Shown here in pieces: positions 30,912 through 36,906 of a DNA stretch of 36,906 nucleotides. The stretch spans positions 1-36,906 of the forward strand of contig CAXMMT010000062.1 of assembly GCA_964194555.1 (NCBI GenBank). The letters are read 5' to 3'. This stretch comes from SZUA-217 sp964194555. GTDB taxonomy: Bacteria; Actinomycetota; Acidimicrobiia; Spongiisociales; ZC4RG35. The notes below the pieces were generated by a model. That model was not told the origin of the DNA. It did no database searches and saw only the letters and a list, made by a program, of their open reading frames with translations. Within the stretch, counting starts at the first letter, position 1. Every line of letters starts with the position of its first letter. The translations under genes were made by a program, and so were the position numbers.

Positions 30912-32560
30912 CGTTGTTGCGATCACGCTGGCTGGGCCGTCTCCAATACACCGAGGCGTGGGACCTGCAGCGAGCCATCCACGAAGGAAAGGCAACGGGC
31001 CGCACTGCTGACGACTATCTGCTCCTGATGGAGCATCCTCCGGTCTTCACCATCGGTCGTAACGGAGACTCATCGAACTTGTTGGTTGATCGGTCCGCCG
31101 TGGCGGAAGCCGGCGCCGAGGTGCATCACGTCGACCGTGGCGGGGACATCACGTTCCACGGACCCGGTCAGTTGGTCGGTTATCCGATTCTGAAACTCGA
31201 CGACCCCTGCCAAATCGTCCCCTACGTCCGTCGGATCGAGAGGGCTCTGATCCAAACACTCTCCGAGTTTGGTGTCGAGGCCTGGGCGGAGGATGGGTAC
31301 ACGGGTGTTTGGACCGAGAGAGGCAAGGTGGCGGCGATCGGGGTCCGTGTCTCGCGCAGGGTCACGATGCACGGGTTTGCCCTGAATCTGACTCCGGACA
31401 TGAGCTTTTTCGAAATGATGAATCCGTGTGGGATCGCCGATCGGCCGGTGACCAGCGTTTCGGATCTGGTCGGGCGCAAAGTCACCCTGGAGGAGGCTGT
31501 CGAGGCTCTCATTCCGCATTTCGAAGATGTGTTCGGGTACACCGAGACGGAGACGCAATTGGCCGCCTTTGTGCGGGGCCAGGGCAAGATCTCGTCGTTT
31601 GAGGTCGATCGTCTTCTCGAGGCAGGCACTTTCTCCCCGGAGAAGCGAGCTGAGAAGCCGGTTGTGGTCAATGGGCGTCTCCCCGGCGAGCCGGTGCGCC
31701 CCGACTGGATGAAGGTGACCGCACGTCTAGATGGTGACTACCTGAAGCTGAAGAAGCTGATGCGTGGCCTCGATCTCAACACAGTGTGCGAGGAGGCCAA
31801 CTGCCCCAATATCTACGAATGCTGGGGTATGGGCACCGCGACCCTGATGATCCTCGGCGACAAGTGCACCAGGGCATGCTCCTTCTGCAACGTGACCACA
31901 GGCAAGCCGACCGAGTACGACATATTCGAGCCGTTCCGCGCGGCCGAGGCAATCGAGAAGATGAACTTGAAGCATGCGGTGATCACGTCGGTTAACCGCG
32001 ACGATCTCGACGATGGGGGAGCGGACATCTTCGCCAGAACCATCACCGAGTCCCGGCGTCGGTCGCCGGGCACCGAGATCGAGGTGTTGATCCCCGACTT
32101 CAAGGGCGATCGGGAAGCGCTCCGAACGGTGATGGACGCCCGGCCGGAGGTGCTCAACCACAACACCGAGACTGTGCTGCGTCTGCAAAGGGACATCCGC
32201 ACCTCGGCCAGCTACGGAAGGTCCCTGGCACTGTTGTGGAGGGCGAAGCAGATGAATCCGGATAGTCTCATCAAGTCGGGTCTGATCGTGGGAATGGGAG
32301 AGACACGGGAAGAAGTGCTGGCAACTCTGGCCGACATGAGGGCGGTGGGCATCGACATCATCACCATCGGCCAGTATCTGCGCCCCACAGCGCGACATCG
32401 CCCGATCCATCGTTATGTGCACCCGGACGAGTTCACCGGGTACAAGGCCTTTGGTGAGAACATGGGTATTCCCCATGTGGAGTCGGGCCCGCTGGTGCGG
32501 TCCAGCTATCACGCCAGGGAGAGTCGGGAGGCGGTCCCGGTGAGCATCGGGGTCAGATAA
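30908..32560 (+). CDS. lipB-lipA: LipB-LipA fusion: octanoyltransferase / lipoyl synthase
   Basis: This single 550-aa reading frame joins two lipoylation enzymes. Residues 1-225 are LipB: GGDITFHGPGQLVGYPIL, the catalytic Lys140 in ERGKVAAIGVRVSR and Cys174 in NPCGIADRPVTS; it moves octanoyl from ACP to E2/GcvH. Residues about 265-550 are LipA: auxiliary-cluster Cys294, Cys299, Cys305 (CX4CX5C), radical SAM Cys320, Cys324, Cys327 (CX3CX2C) and the C-terminal RSSY motif (531-534); it inserts two sulfurs into the octanoyl chain. A linker of about 40 residues (221-265) joins them. GTG 30908 overlaps the E2 stop (GTGA). All catalytic residues are present in both halves. LipA contains two [4Fe-4S] clusters that the suf genes could supply. 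Confidence 0.9.
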   Translation: MTLLRSRWLGRLQYTEAWDLQRAIHEGKATGRTADDYLLLMEHPPVFTIGRNGDSSNLLVDRSAVAEAGAEVHHVDRGGDITFHGPGQLVGYPILKLDDPCQIVPYVRRIERALIQTLSEFGVEAWAEDGYTGVWTERGKVAAIGVRVSRRVTMHGFALNLTPDMSFFEMMNPCGIADRPVTSVSDLVGRKVTLEEAVEALIPHFEDVFGYTETETQLAAFVRGQGKISSFEVDRLLEAGTFSPEKRAEKPVVVNGRLPGEPVRPDWMKVTARLDGDYLKLKKLMRGLDLNTVCEEANCPNIYECWGMGTATLMILGDKCTRACSFCNVTTGKPTEYDIFEPFRAAEAIEKMNLKHAVITSVNRDDLDDGGADIFARTITESRRRSPGTEIEVLIPDFKGDREALRTVMDARPEVLNHNTETVLRLQRDIRTSASYGRSLALLWRAKQMNPDSLIKSGLIVGMGETREEVLATLADMRAVGIDIITIGQYLRPTARHRPIHRYVHPDEFTGYKAFGENMGIPHVESGPLVRSSYHARESREAVPVSIGVR

Positions 32561-32602
32561 AGGGGTTGAAAGGGGAATTCGATTTCGGCAAGCTTGTCGG
32601 TG

Positions 32603-32980
32603 ATGTCGATTTCGGATGCCGCCCGCCACGACCTGTACAATGGTCTGACCGAACTTCTCGGTCTTGACCGGGCAGACACTCTCATGGCATACCTACCCGA
32701 ATTCGATCCAAAAGATGTGGCCACCAAGGCTGATTTCCTCGAGTTGAGGACGGCCACCAAGGCTGATTTCCTCGAGTTGAGGACGGCCACCAAGGCTGAT
32801 TTCGCGGGGCTGCGGGCTGACTTCGGCAGTCTGGAGTCGAGATTGGATTCCCGTATGGATCGTGTTGAGGCCCGACTCGACGGGCTTGGCAGTCGTCTTG
32901 ATCGTCTCTTTCTCACACTCGTGGCCGGATTCTTTGTGATCGTGGCCGCGATGGCGGGTTTTGTGTTCACAACCCTCTGA
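32603..32980 (+). CDS. Coiled-coil tail-anchored membrane protein, copy 1
   Basis: From the ATG at 32603 the protein has 125 aa (in-frame TTG 32594 is possible). A conserved N-terminal domain (ISDAARHDLYNGLTELLGL, then DRADTLMAYLPEFDP) is followed by an 11-residue repeat TKADFLELRTA twice plus a partial copy, then a longer coiled coil (RLDSRMDRVEARLDGLG) and a C-terminal membrane helix (LTLVAGFFVIVAAMAGFVF). The 11-residue period is typical of right-handed or straight hendecad coiled coils. Similar proteins are widespread in actinobacteria as unknown or DUF1640-like proteins. It follows lipBA by 42 bp and has a paralogue downstream. Confidence 0.65.
   Translation: MSISDAARHDLYNGLTELLGLDRADTLMAYLPEFDPKDVATKADFLELRTATKADFLELRTATKADFAGLRADFGSLESRLDSRMDRVEARLDGLGSRLDRLFLTLVAGFFVIVAAMAGFVFTTL
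32720..32803 (+). repeat. 33-bp tandem repeats in coiled-coil gene 1
   Basis: Two perfect 33-bp units (32720-32752, 32753-32785) and an 18-base partial third encode the 11-residue coiled-coil repeat. They keep frame, so unit number can change without breaking the gene. Confidence 0.75.
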
Positions 32981-33055
32981 TGTAGACCCCACACCCAATG
33001 TGGTCTTACCCCGTTTGTCGGACGTGGTTTGCCACAAGAACTAAGAACAAGCCTC

Positions 33056-33163
33056 GGTGAGGGGCTGGGAATTCCGCATGTGGAGTCGGGCCCGCTGGTG
33101 CGGTCCAGCTATCACGCCAGGGAGAGCCGGGAGGCGGTCCCGGTCTCGATCGGGGCCAGATAA
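33056..33163 (+). pseudogene. Orphan lipA 3'-end (second copy)
   Basis: Thirty-five codons and a TAA read GEGLGIPHVESGPLV, then RSSYHARESREAVPV and SIGAR, which match the LipA tail of the upstream fusion. There is no start codon or radical SAM part. Of the codons that differ from the real lipA tail, at least four are synonymous and only three change the residue (N to G, M to L, V to A). A long stretch across the RSSY motif is identical at DNA level. It may be the end of another lipA allele left by recombination. Confidence 0.75.
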
Positions 33164-33205
33164 GGGGGTTGTCGGGGCTGGCCGACTTTGGCAAACTTGT
33201 CAGTG

Positions 33206-33682
33206 ATGCCGATTTCTAAAGCCGCTCGTCACGACCTCTATAATGGTCTGACCGAACTTCTCGGTCTTGACCGGGCAGACACTCTCATGGCATACCTACC
33301 CGAATTCGATCCCAGCCAAGTGGCAACCAAGTCGGACATCACCGAGTTGAGGGCGGCTACCAAGTCGGACATCCTCGAGTTGAGGGCGGCTACCAAGGCT
33401 GAGTTTCTCGAGTTGAGGGCGGCCACCAAGTCGGACATCACCGAGTTGAGGACGGCCACCAAGGCTGATTTCCTCGAGTTGAGGTCGGCCACCAAGTCGG
33501 ACATCACCGAGTTGAGGGCAGCTACCAAGACAGACATGGCGCGCATTGAGGGGAACCTCGGCGATCTCAAGGGCGGTCAGGCCGTGCTCCACTCGCGCAT
33601 CGATCGTCTCTTCGTAACACTGGTCGCTGGGCTTTTCGTGATTGTGGCCGCGATGGCCGGTTTTGTCTTCACGGCCCTCTGA
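33206..33682 (+). CDS. Coiled-coil tail-anchored membrane protein, copy 2
   Basis: From the ATG at 33206 the protein has 158 aa (TTG 33188 is an alternative). It has the same N-terminal domain as copy 1 (ISKAARHDLYNGLTELLGL, then DRADTLMAYLPEFDP), six full 11-residue repeats of two alternating types (TKSDITELRAA and TKADFLELRTA) plus a partial seventh, and a C-terminal membrane helix (LVAGLFVIVAAMAGFVFTAL). It arose from the tandem duplication and has a longer rod. The function is unknown; the shape suggests an elongated, membrane-anchored oligomer. It converges on the VanW gene, with 23 bp between the stops. Confidence 0.65.
   Translation: MPISKAARHDLYNGLTELLGLDRADTLMAYLPEFDPSQVATKSDITELRAATKSDILELRAATKAEFLELRAATKSDITELRTATKADFLELRSATKSDITELRAATKTDMARIEGNLGDLKGGQAVLHSRIDRLFVTLVAGLFVIVAAMAGFVFTAL
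33323..33538 (+). repeat. 33-bp tandem repeats in coiled-coil gene 2
   Basis: Six full 33-bp units and a partial seventh. Units alternate between a GTCGGACATCACC type and a GCTGATTTCCTC type, so the array may have grown by duplication of pairs as well as single units. Confidence 0.75.
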
Positions 33683-33705
33683 AGAGGCTTCTGAGGATGC
33701 TTCGG

Positions 33706-35046
33706 CTACCCGGATGATCCGATATAGGTGTGATTCCAGGTCTCGGTGACGATCCCGTCCGGTCCTGAGATAGTTCGTTTGATCGTGACAGAGCCACCGC
33801 TGTTGAAGGTGGCCGACCCGGTCACCTGAGCGGTCACCTTGCGGGCGGTGCTGTCTCCACCACTCGTGACGCTGATCGTCGTCTTGGCGTTCCGGTGCGA
33901 GCCGACGACGATGCGGCCTCCGTTGTTCCCCCAAAACTCGACAGTGATCGACGTCGACGTATACGACGTGCGAATGATGACCGGCGTCCAGGTGTCGTTG
34001 ACAAAAACCACATTCGGGCTCGGATTTCCGAGGGTCGCCTCGATTCCCAGGGGATAACGGCTGATGTAGCGGCTATGTGGCTTGTGGCTGATGTCGTCGT
34101 AGGCACCCCAGAAGACGGTGTTGTAGATCGTCGTCCCGAACTGACTCGTCCCACCGCCGATGTTGAGCGGATGATCACAGCAATAGCTCTCCCCGTTGAG
34201 GAGAATCGGCGCCGCCACATACCCCTTGGATTCGGTCCGGGGGCCGAGCACCTCGTTGAGATCGAACTCCTCCCACGGAAGGACGATCCACTCATCGATC
34301 TCTCGCGCCATGATCTGGATGTTGGTGACCCGAGGCTGACAGCAGCTGTGGTAGGTGGTGAACCGCGACACCAGATGGGTCGGCGGCCTGGGTGGTGGCT
34401 CGATCGTTTGCAGCGGAATCGCCCGTGTGAGGAATACCGCCATCTGGCCTCTGGTGACCTTGTCTCGTGGGCAGAAGCGGTCGTTCGCCGGTGGGTTACA
34501 CCCGACGGTCACACCGGCTTCGGCGATGCGATCGATGTCGCCCTCGTGGATGGATCCATCGTCATCGGAGAATCGATCCAATACGGTCGACTCGGGTATG
34601 GCGAAAGCCCTGACCAGAAATGTGGCGAATTCCTCGCGGCTCACCGTTCGCTCCGGGCAGAAGCGATCGTTGATCGGCGGGTTGCATCCCCGGGTGATCC
34701 CGACGGCCGCTATTCGGTTGATTGCCCCCTCGAAGATGCTGCCGGTGTCGTCGATGAAGTAATCCTCATCGACTATTGGAAGGCCAAGGGACCGAGATAA
34801 GACGGCGGCCATCTCCTCGCGTGTGACTTGGCGATCCGGGCAGAACTGAGCTCGATCAGAGCATCCAACCTCGATTCCTGCGGCGACAATCGCCTCGACT
34901 GAGCCCTCGTAGTAGGCACCGTCGTCATCGATGAAACTGCCTCCCGGGTCGTTGACATCCGCTTCGACCGGCCCGGTCAGGGTCGCCAGGATGATCGAAG
35001 CGAGGATGAGTGTGAAGAGCGTGCGCAAGAACCGGGAGTCTGGCAC
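33706..35046 (-). CDS. Exported SLH-like / VanW-family protein
   Basis: This 446-aa protein has a signal peptide or anchor at about residues 7-28 (LRTLFTLILASIILATLTG), three S-layer-homology-like repeats at about 30-210, each ending in a pattern such as ITRGCNPPINDRFCPERTVS with two Cys, then a VanW domain at about 235-355 (LNEVLGPRTESKGYVAAP, IGGGTSQFGTTIYNTVFWG and HSRYISRYPLGIEATLG) and a C-terminal beta domain rich in Thr. SLH-like repeats may bind cell wall polymer; VanW has unknown function. The GTG at 35046 has no clear RBS. It is divergent from the M24 gene and convergent with the coiled-coil genes. Confidence 0.78.
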   Translation of the reverse strand: MPDSRFLRTLFTLILASIILATLTGPVEADVNDPGGSFIDDDGAYYEGSVEAIVAAGIEVGCSDRAQFCPDRQVTREEMAAVLSRSLGLPIVDEDYFIDDTGSIFEGAINRIAAVGITRGCNPPINDRFCPERTVSREEFATFLVRAFAIPESTVLDRFSDDDGSIHEGDIDRIAEAGVTVGCNPPANDRFCPRDKVTRGQMAVFLTRAIPLQTIEPPPRPPTHLVSRFTTYHSCCQPRVTNIQIMAREIDEWIVLPWEEFDLNEVLGPRTESKGYVAAPILLNGESYCCDHPLNIGGGTSQFGTTIYNTVFWGAYDDISHKPHSRYISRYPLGIEATLGNPSPNVVFVNDTWTPVIIRTSYTSTSITVEFWGNNGGRIVVGSHRNAKTTISVTSGGDSTARKVTAQVTGSATFNSGGSVTIKRTISGPDGIVTETWNHTYIGSSG

Positions 35047-35084
35047 AAGGCGCCGGTCGTGCAGCTCTTCGGCTCTCGACTTTC

Positions 35085-35090
35085 TATCTT
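35085..35090 (+). promoter_or_regulatory. -10 box of second M24 peptidase gene
   Basis: TATCTT ends 6 bases before the ATG at 35097 with no Shine-Dalgarno sequence; the GTG at 35091 is adjacent to the box and is rejected. Confidence 0.45.
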
Positions 35091-35096
35091 GTGGTC

Positions 35097-36185
35097 ATGG
35101 AGTTCGATTACGCCGGCCGATTGCGTCGCATCGAGAAGCTCATGGAGCAGCGTTCAGTTGACGCTTTGCTTCTCTCGGTAGGTCCAGATCTGCCTTATTT
35201 CACCGGCTATGAGGTCATGGCGAGCGAGCGTCTCACCATGTTGGTCGTGCGTCCCGGGGAAGAACCGATGTTGCTGGTGCCGAGGCTAGAAGCGCCACGG
35301 GTTGGGCCCGGGCCCTTTGAGCTACGCGCCTGGGACGAAACCGATGATCCCATCGTCCTGGTGTCTCGAGCTCTTACCGGAGCACATCGCATTGCTGTGG
35401 GGGACCAAACCTGGGCCGCCTTTGTTGTCGAGATTCAGCAGGCAGTCGACGCGGATGCGTGGACGACGGCCTCTCACCTGACGAAGCATCTCCGCATGCG
35501 GAAGGAGCCAAACGAGATCGAAGCCCTGCGACAGGTCGCCGAACAGGCAGACCGAGTGGCGACGAGAATCCCGAACGAGGTCCAATTCAAGGGGTCGACG
35601 GAGCATGCCGTCTCAATGCGGGTGAAGAACATGCTCATCGAGGAAGGTCATGACCAGGCATTGTTTGCGATTGTGGCGTCCGGGCCCAATGGGGCCTCAC
35701 CACATCATGAGGCTGGAGACCGTGTGATCGGGGACGGCGACATGATCGTCCTCGACTTCGGCGGATCTCTTGGCGGATACCGGTCCGACACCACTCGTAC
35801 CTTTGTCGTTGACGAACCCACGGACAGACAACGGGAGGTGCACTCGGCCGTTCTCGAGGCCAACGCGGCCGGAAGAGCAAATGTTGCGCCAGGAGTTCGG
35901 TGTGAGGAGATCGACCGTGCGGCGCGCAGTGTCATCGAGGACGCGGGATTCGGGAGGTACTTCGTCCACCGCACGGGCCACGGGATCGGGTTGGAGGTCC
36001 ATGAGCACCCTTACATCATCGAAGGTAACTCTCTGCCGTTGGAGTCGGGCATGGTGTTCTCGATCGAGCCGGGCATCTATCTGCCTGGGGAGTTCGGGGT
36101 CCGTATAGAGGACATCGTGACGGTTGCCGGCCATGGAGTAGACGCGCTCAACGACTCGGCAAGAGGACTCCAGCCCGTTCGGTGA
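35097..36185 (+). CDS. M24 Xaa-Pro aminopeptidase/dipeptidase
   Basis: From the ATG at 35097 the protein has 362 aa. It has a creatinase-type N-domain (SVDALLLSVGPDLPYFTGYE) and a full M24 catalytic domain: the Asp ligands in VLDFGGSLGGYRSDTTRTF, His in HRTGHGIGLEVHEHPYI, Glu in FSIEPGIYLPGEFG and Glu in RIEDIVTV. All dimetal ligands are present, so it is likely an active proline peptidase. This is the more canonical M24 gene of the window. The stop lies 6 bp from the convergent SLH-like gene. Confidence 0.9.
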   Translation: MEFDYAGRLRRIEKLMEQRSVDALLLSVGPDLPYFTGYEVMASERLTMLVVRPGEEPMLLVPRLEAPRVGPGPFELRAWDETDDPIVLVSRALTGAHRIAVGDQTWAAFVVEIQQAVDADAWTTASHLTKHLRMRKEPNEIEALRQVAEQADRVATRIPNEVQFKGSTEHAVSMRVKNMLIEEGHDQALFAIVASGPNGASPHHEAGDRVIGDGDMIVLDFGGSLGGYRSDTTRTFVVDEPTDRQREVHSAVLEANAAGRANVAPGVRCEEIDRAARSVIEDAGFGRYFVHRTGHGIGLEVHEHPYIIEGNSLPLESGMVFSIEPGIYLPGEFGVRIEDIVTVAGHGVDALNDSARGLQPVR

Positions 36186-36191
36186 GGGACG

Positions 36192-36906
36192 CTATCCAGT
36201 TGCCCGAATCGTCACGGTCGTTGTCTGAATCTGGACTCCGCCCCATAGCCAGGTCCCCACGAGAGAATGAGTTCCGGCCGCGAACGAGACGGTGTGCTGC
36301 CAGCGTCGAAAGGCGATGTCCCCTTCCTCCGACAGCGGAAGACCAACGATCTGCAATCTCGTTCCGTCGACAATGAGCGAGAAGCTGGTGTTGCTGGCTG
36401 TGAACTGAACCATCTCCTCACCGCTCGCCGGCAGTATCTGAAAGAGCCCTTCTTCGACCATGTACGGTCTGTCGGCGTCGACATCGACAGTCAGGGTGCA
36501 GGTCTCACCTGCTCCGGGACAGACCAGCGCCGGGTGCTCGCCGATGGGTATTCGGATGATGCTGGTGGGCAGGTTCAGCGCGCGGCGGAGAAATGCCGCC
36601 ATCTCGCCTCTGGTGACGGATTGGTCGGGGCAGTAGAGGGTTCCTGAGCTGTCACATCCTCTGGTGATCCCGGCCTCGGCGATGGCGTTGATGTCCTCTT
36701 CGAGAATCGACTGTTCGTCGTCGGTGAACCGGTCGGTTGCCGCGGCGGGAAGGTTCAGCGCGCGGCGGAGAAATGCCGCCATCTCGGCTCTGGTGACGGA
36801 TTGGTCGGGGCAGTAGAGGGTTCCTGAGCTGTCACATCCTCTGGTGATCCCGGCCTCGGCGATGGCGTTGATGTCCTCTTCGAGAATCGACTGTTCGTCG
36901 TCGGTG
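36192..36906 (-). CDS. SLH-like repeat protein, 5' end outside the window
   Basis: The minus-strand frame is open to the window edge at 36906, so the N-terminus is missing. At least one full and one partial SLH-like repeat are visible (TDDEQSILEEDINAIAEAG, then ITRGCDSSGTLYCPDQSVTR and GEMAAFLRRALNLP), each with two Cys in the GCDSSGTLYCP segment. The C-terminal 120 or so residues form a beta-rich domain with LVCPGAGETCTLTVDVDAD and end TTTVTIRATG. It is probably surface-exposed or cell-wall-bound. The nearly identical repeats differ by one base in 156. Confidence 0.75.
   Translation of the reverse strand, partial: TDDEQSILEEDINAIAEAGITRGCDSSGTLYCPDQSVTRAEMAAFLRRALNLPAAATDRFTDDEQSILEEDINAIAEAGITRGCDSSGTLYCPDQSVTRGEMAAFLRRALNLPTSIIRIPIGEHPALVCPGAGETCTLTVDVDADRPYMVEEGLFQILPASGEEMVQFTASNTSFSLIVDGTRLQIVGLPLSEEGDIAFRRWQHTVSFAAGTHSLVGTWLWGGVQIQTTTVTIRATG
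36571..36906. repeat. 180-bp tandem repeat in SLH-like gene
   Basis: 36571-36726 and 36751-36906 match in 155 of 156 bases (36607 C, 36787 G), 180 bp apart. One repeat unit encodes 60 residues. The second copy is cut by the window edge, so more copies may lie beyond it. The single base change swaps Gly and Ala before EMAAFLRR. Confidence 0.85.

Larger units (their letters stand above)
32440..33682 (+). repeat. Tandem duplication: lipA tail plus coiled-coil gene
   Basis: A unit containing the last part of lipA and a following coiled-coil gene occurs twice. Matching bases are 603 bp apart from the lipA tail (32475 and 33078) to the N-terminal part of the coiled-coil genes (32642 and 33245); downstream the offset becomes 702 bp because copy 2 has three more 33-bp units. 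The first copy supplies the true end of lipA; the second has only the tail. Clear similarity begins at about 33056. Confidence 0.75.

Noticed and set aside
32720..33538. 33-bp repeats as a CRISPR array
   Set aside because: Units are directly adjacent with no spacers, keep one reading frame and encode 11-residue coiled-coil repeats.
1..36906. Prophage, insertion sequence or defence island
   Set aside because: No transposase, integrase, phage structural, toxin-antitoxin or restriction genes were seen apart from the decayed DUF222/HNH gene.

Overview
The window looks like a chromosomal segment of a GC-rich actinobacterium, most likely class Acidimicrobiia (inference). The signs are: S-layer-homology-like repeats carrying a paired-cysteine signature (GCNPP...DRFCP), two LLM-class oxidoreductases of the F420-dependent type, a SufU-type SUF system, a decayed DUF222/HNH gene, a 2-oxoacid dehydrogenase E2 of actinobacterial layout, many GTG/TTG starts, and many start codons placed 6-9 bases after a TANNNT box with no Shine-Dalgarno sequence, which suggests leaderless transcription. 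No rRNA, tRNA, CRISPR array, intact transposase or prophage was seen.

Layout. 1-5.2 kb: threonine synthase, a methyltransferase, a BNR-type propeller protein, an M24 peptidase and a nitrilase, arranged divergently and convergently with almost no spacing. 5.2-7 kb: two overlapping secreted or membrane proteins of unknown role and a small acidic membrane protein. 7-12.5 kb: an MBL-fold hydrolase, a DUF222/HNH pseudogene, a GNAT, a 54-aa membrane peptide, a double-GNAT protein, a PEBP-like lipoprotein, a VOC protein, a RibD-C reductase and a small membrane protein. 12.5-15 kb: a group 1/2 sigma-70 factor and a membrane-anchored putative glycoside hydrolase. 15-21.4 kb: SUF iron-sulfur cluster genes in two facing transcription units (sufD-Rieske-sufC on +, sufC-sufS-sufU on -) with fumC between them. 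21.4-26.3 kb: a TetR / two LLM oxidoreductases / YbaK operon divergent from an acyl-CoA dehydrogenase. 26.3-28 kb: a three-gene unknown mini-operon with zinc ribbons, then a hydrolase with a 30-aa membrane micropeptide. 28.1-32.6 kb: the lipoate-linked operon lpd - E2 - lipB::lipA, in which both lipoylation enzymes are one polypeptide. 32.6-33.7 kb: two tandem paralogues of an 11-residue-repeat coiled-coil membrane protein with an extra lipA tail between them. 33.7-36.9 kb: an SLH-like/VanW exported protein, a second M24 peptidase and the end of another SLH-like protein with a near-perfect 180-bp tandem repeat, cut by the window edge.

How it fits together. The two suf units share a spaced promoter/operator motif, which suggests one Fe-S-responsive regulator controls both. 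The lpd-E2-lipBA operon makes, attaches and uses lipoate, and LipA itself needs Fe-S clusters, linking it to the suf genes. The most interesting observations are the shared suf operator, the LipB-LipA fusion, the lipA-tail/coiled-coil tandem duplication, a dispersed hairpin element present twice in opposite orientation, and the leaderless-start signature.
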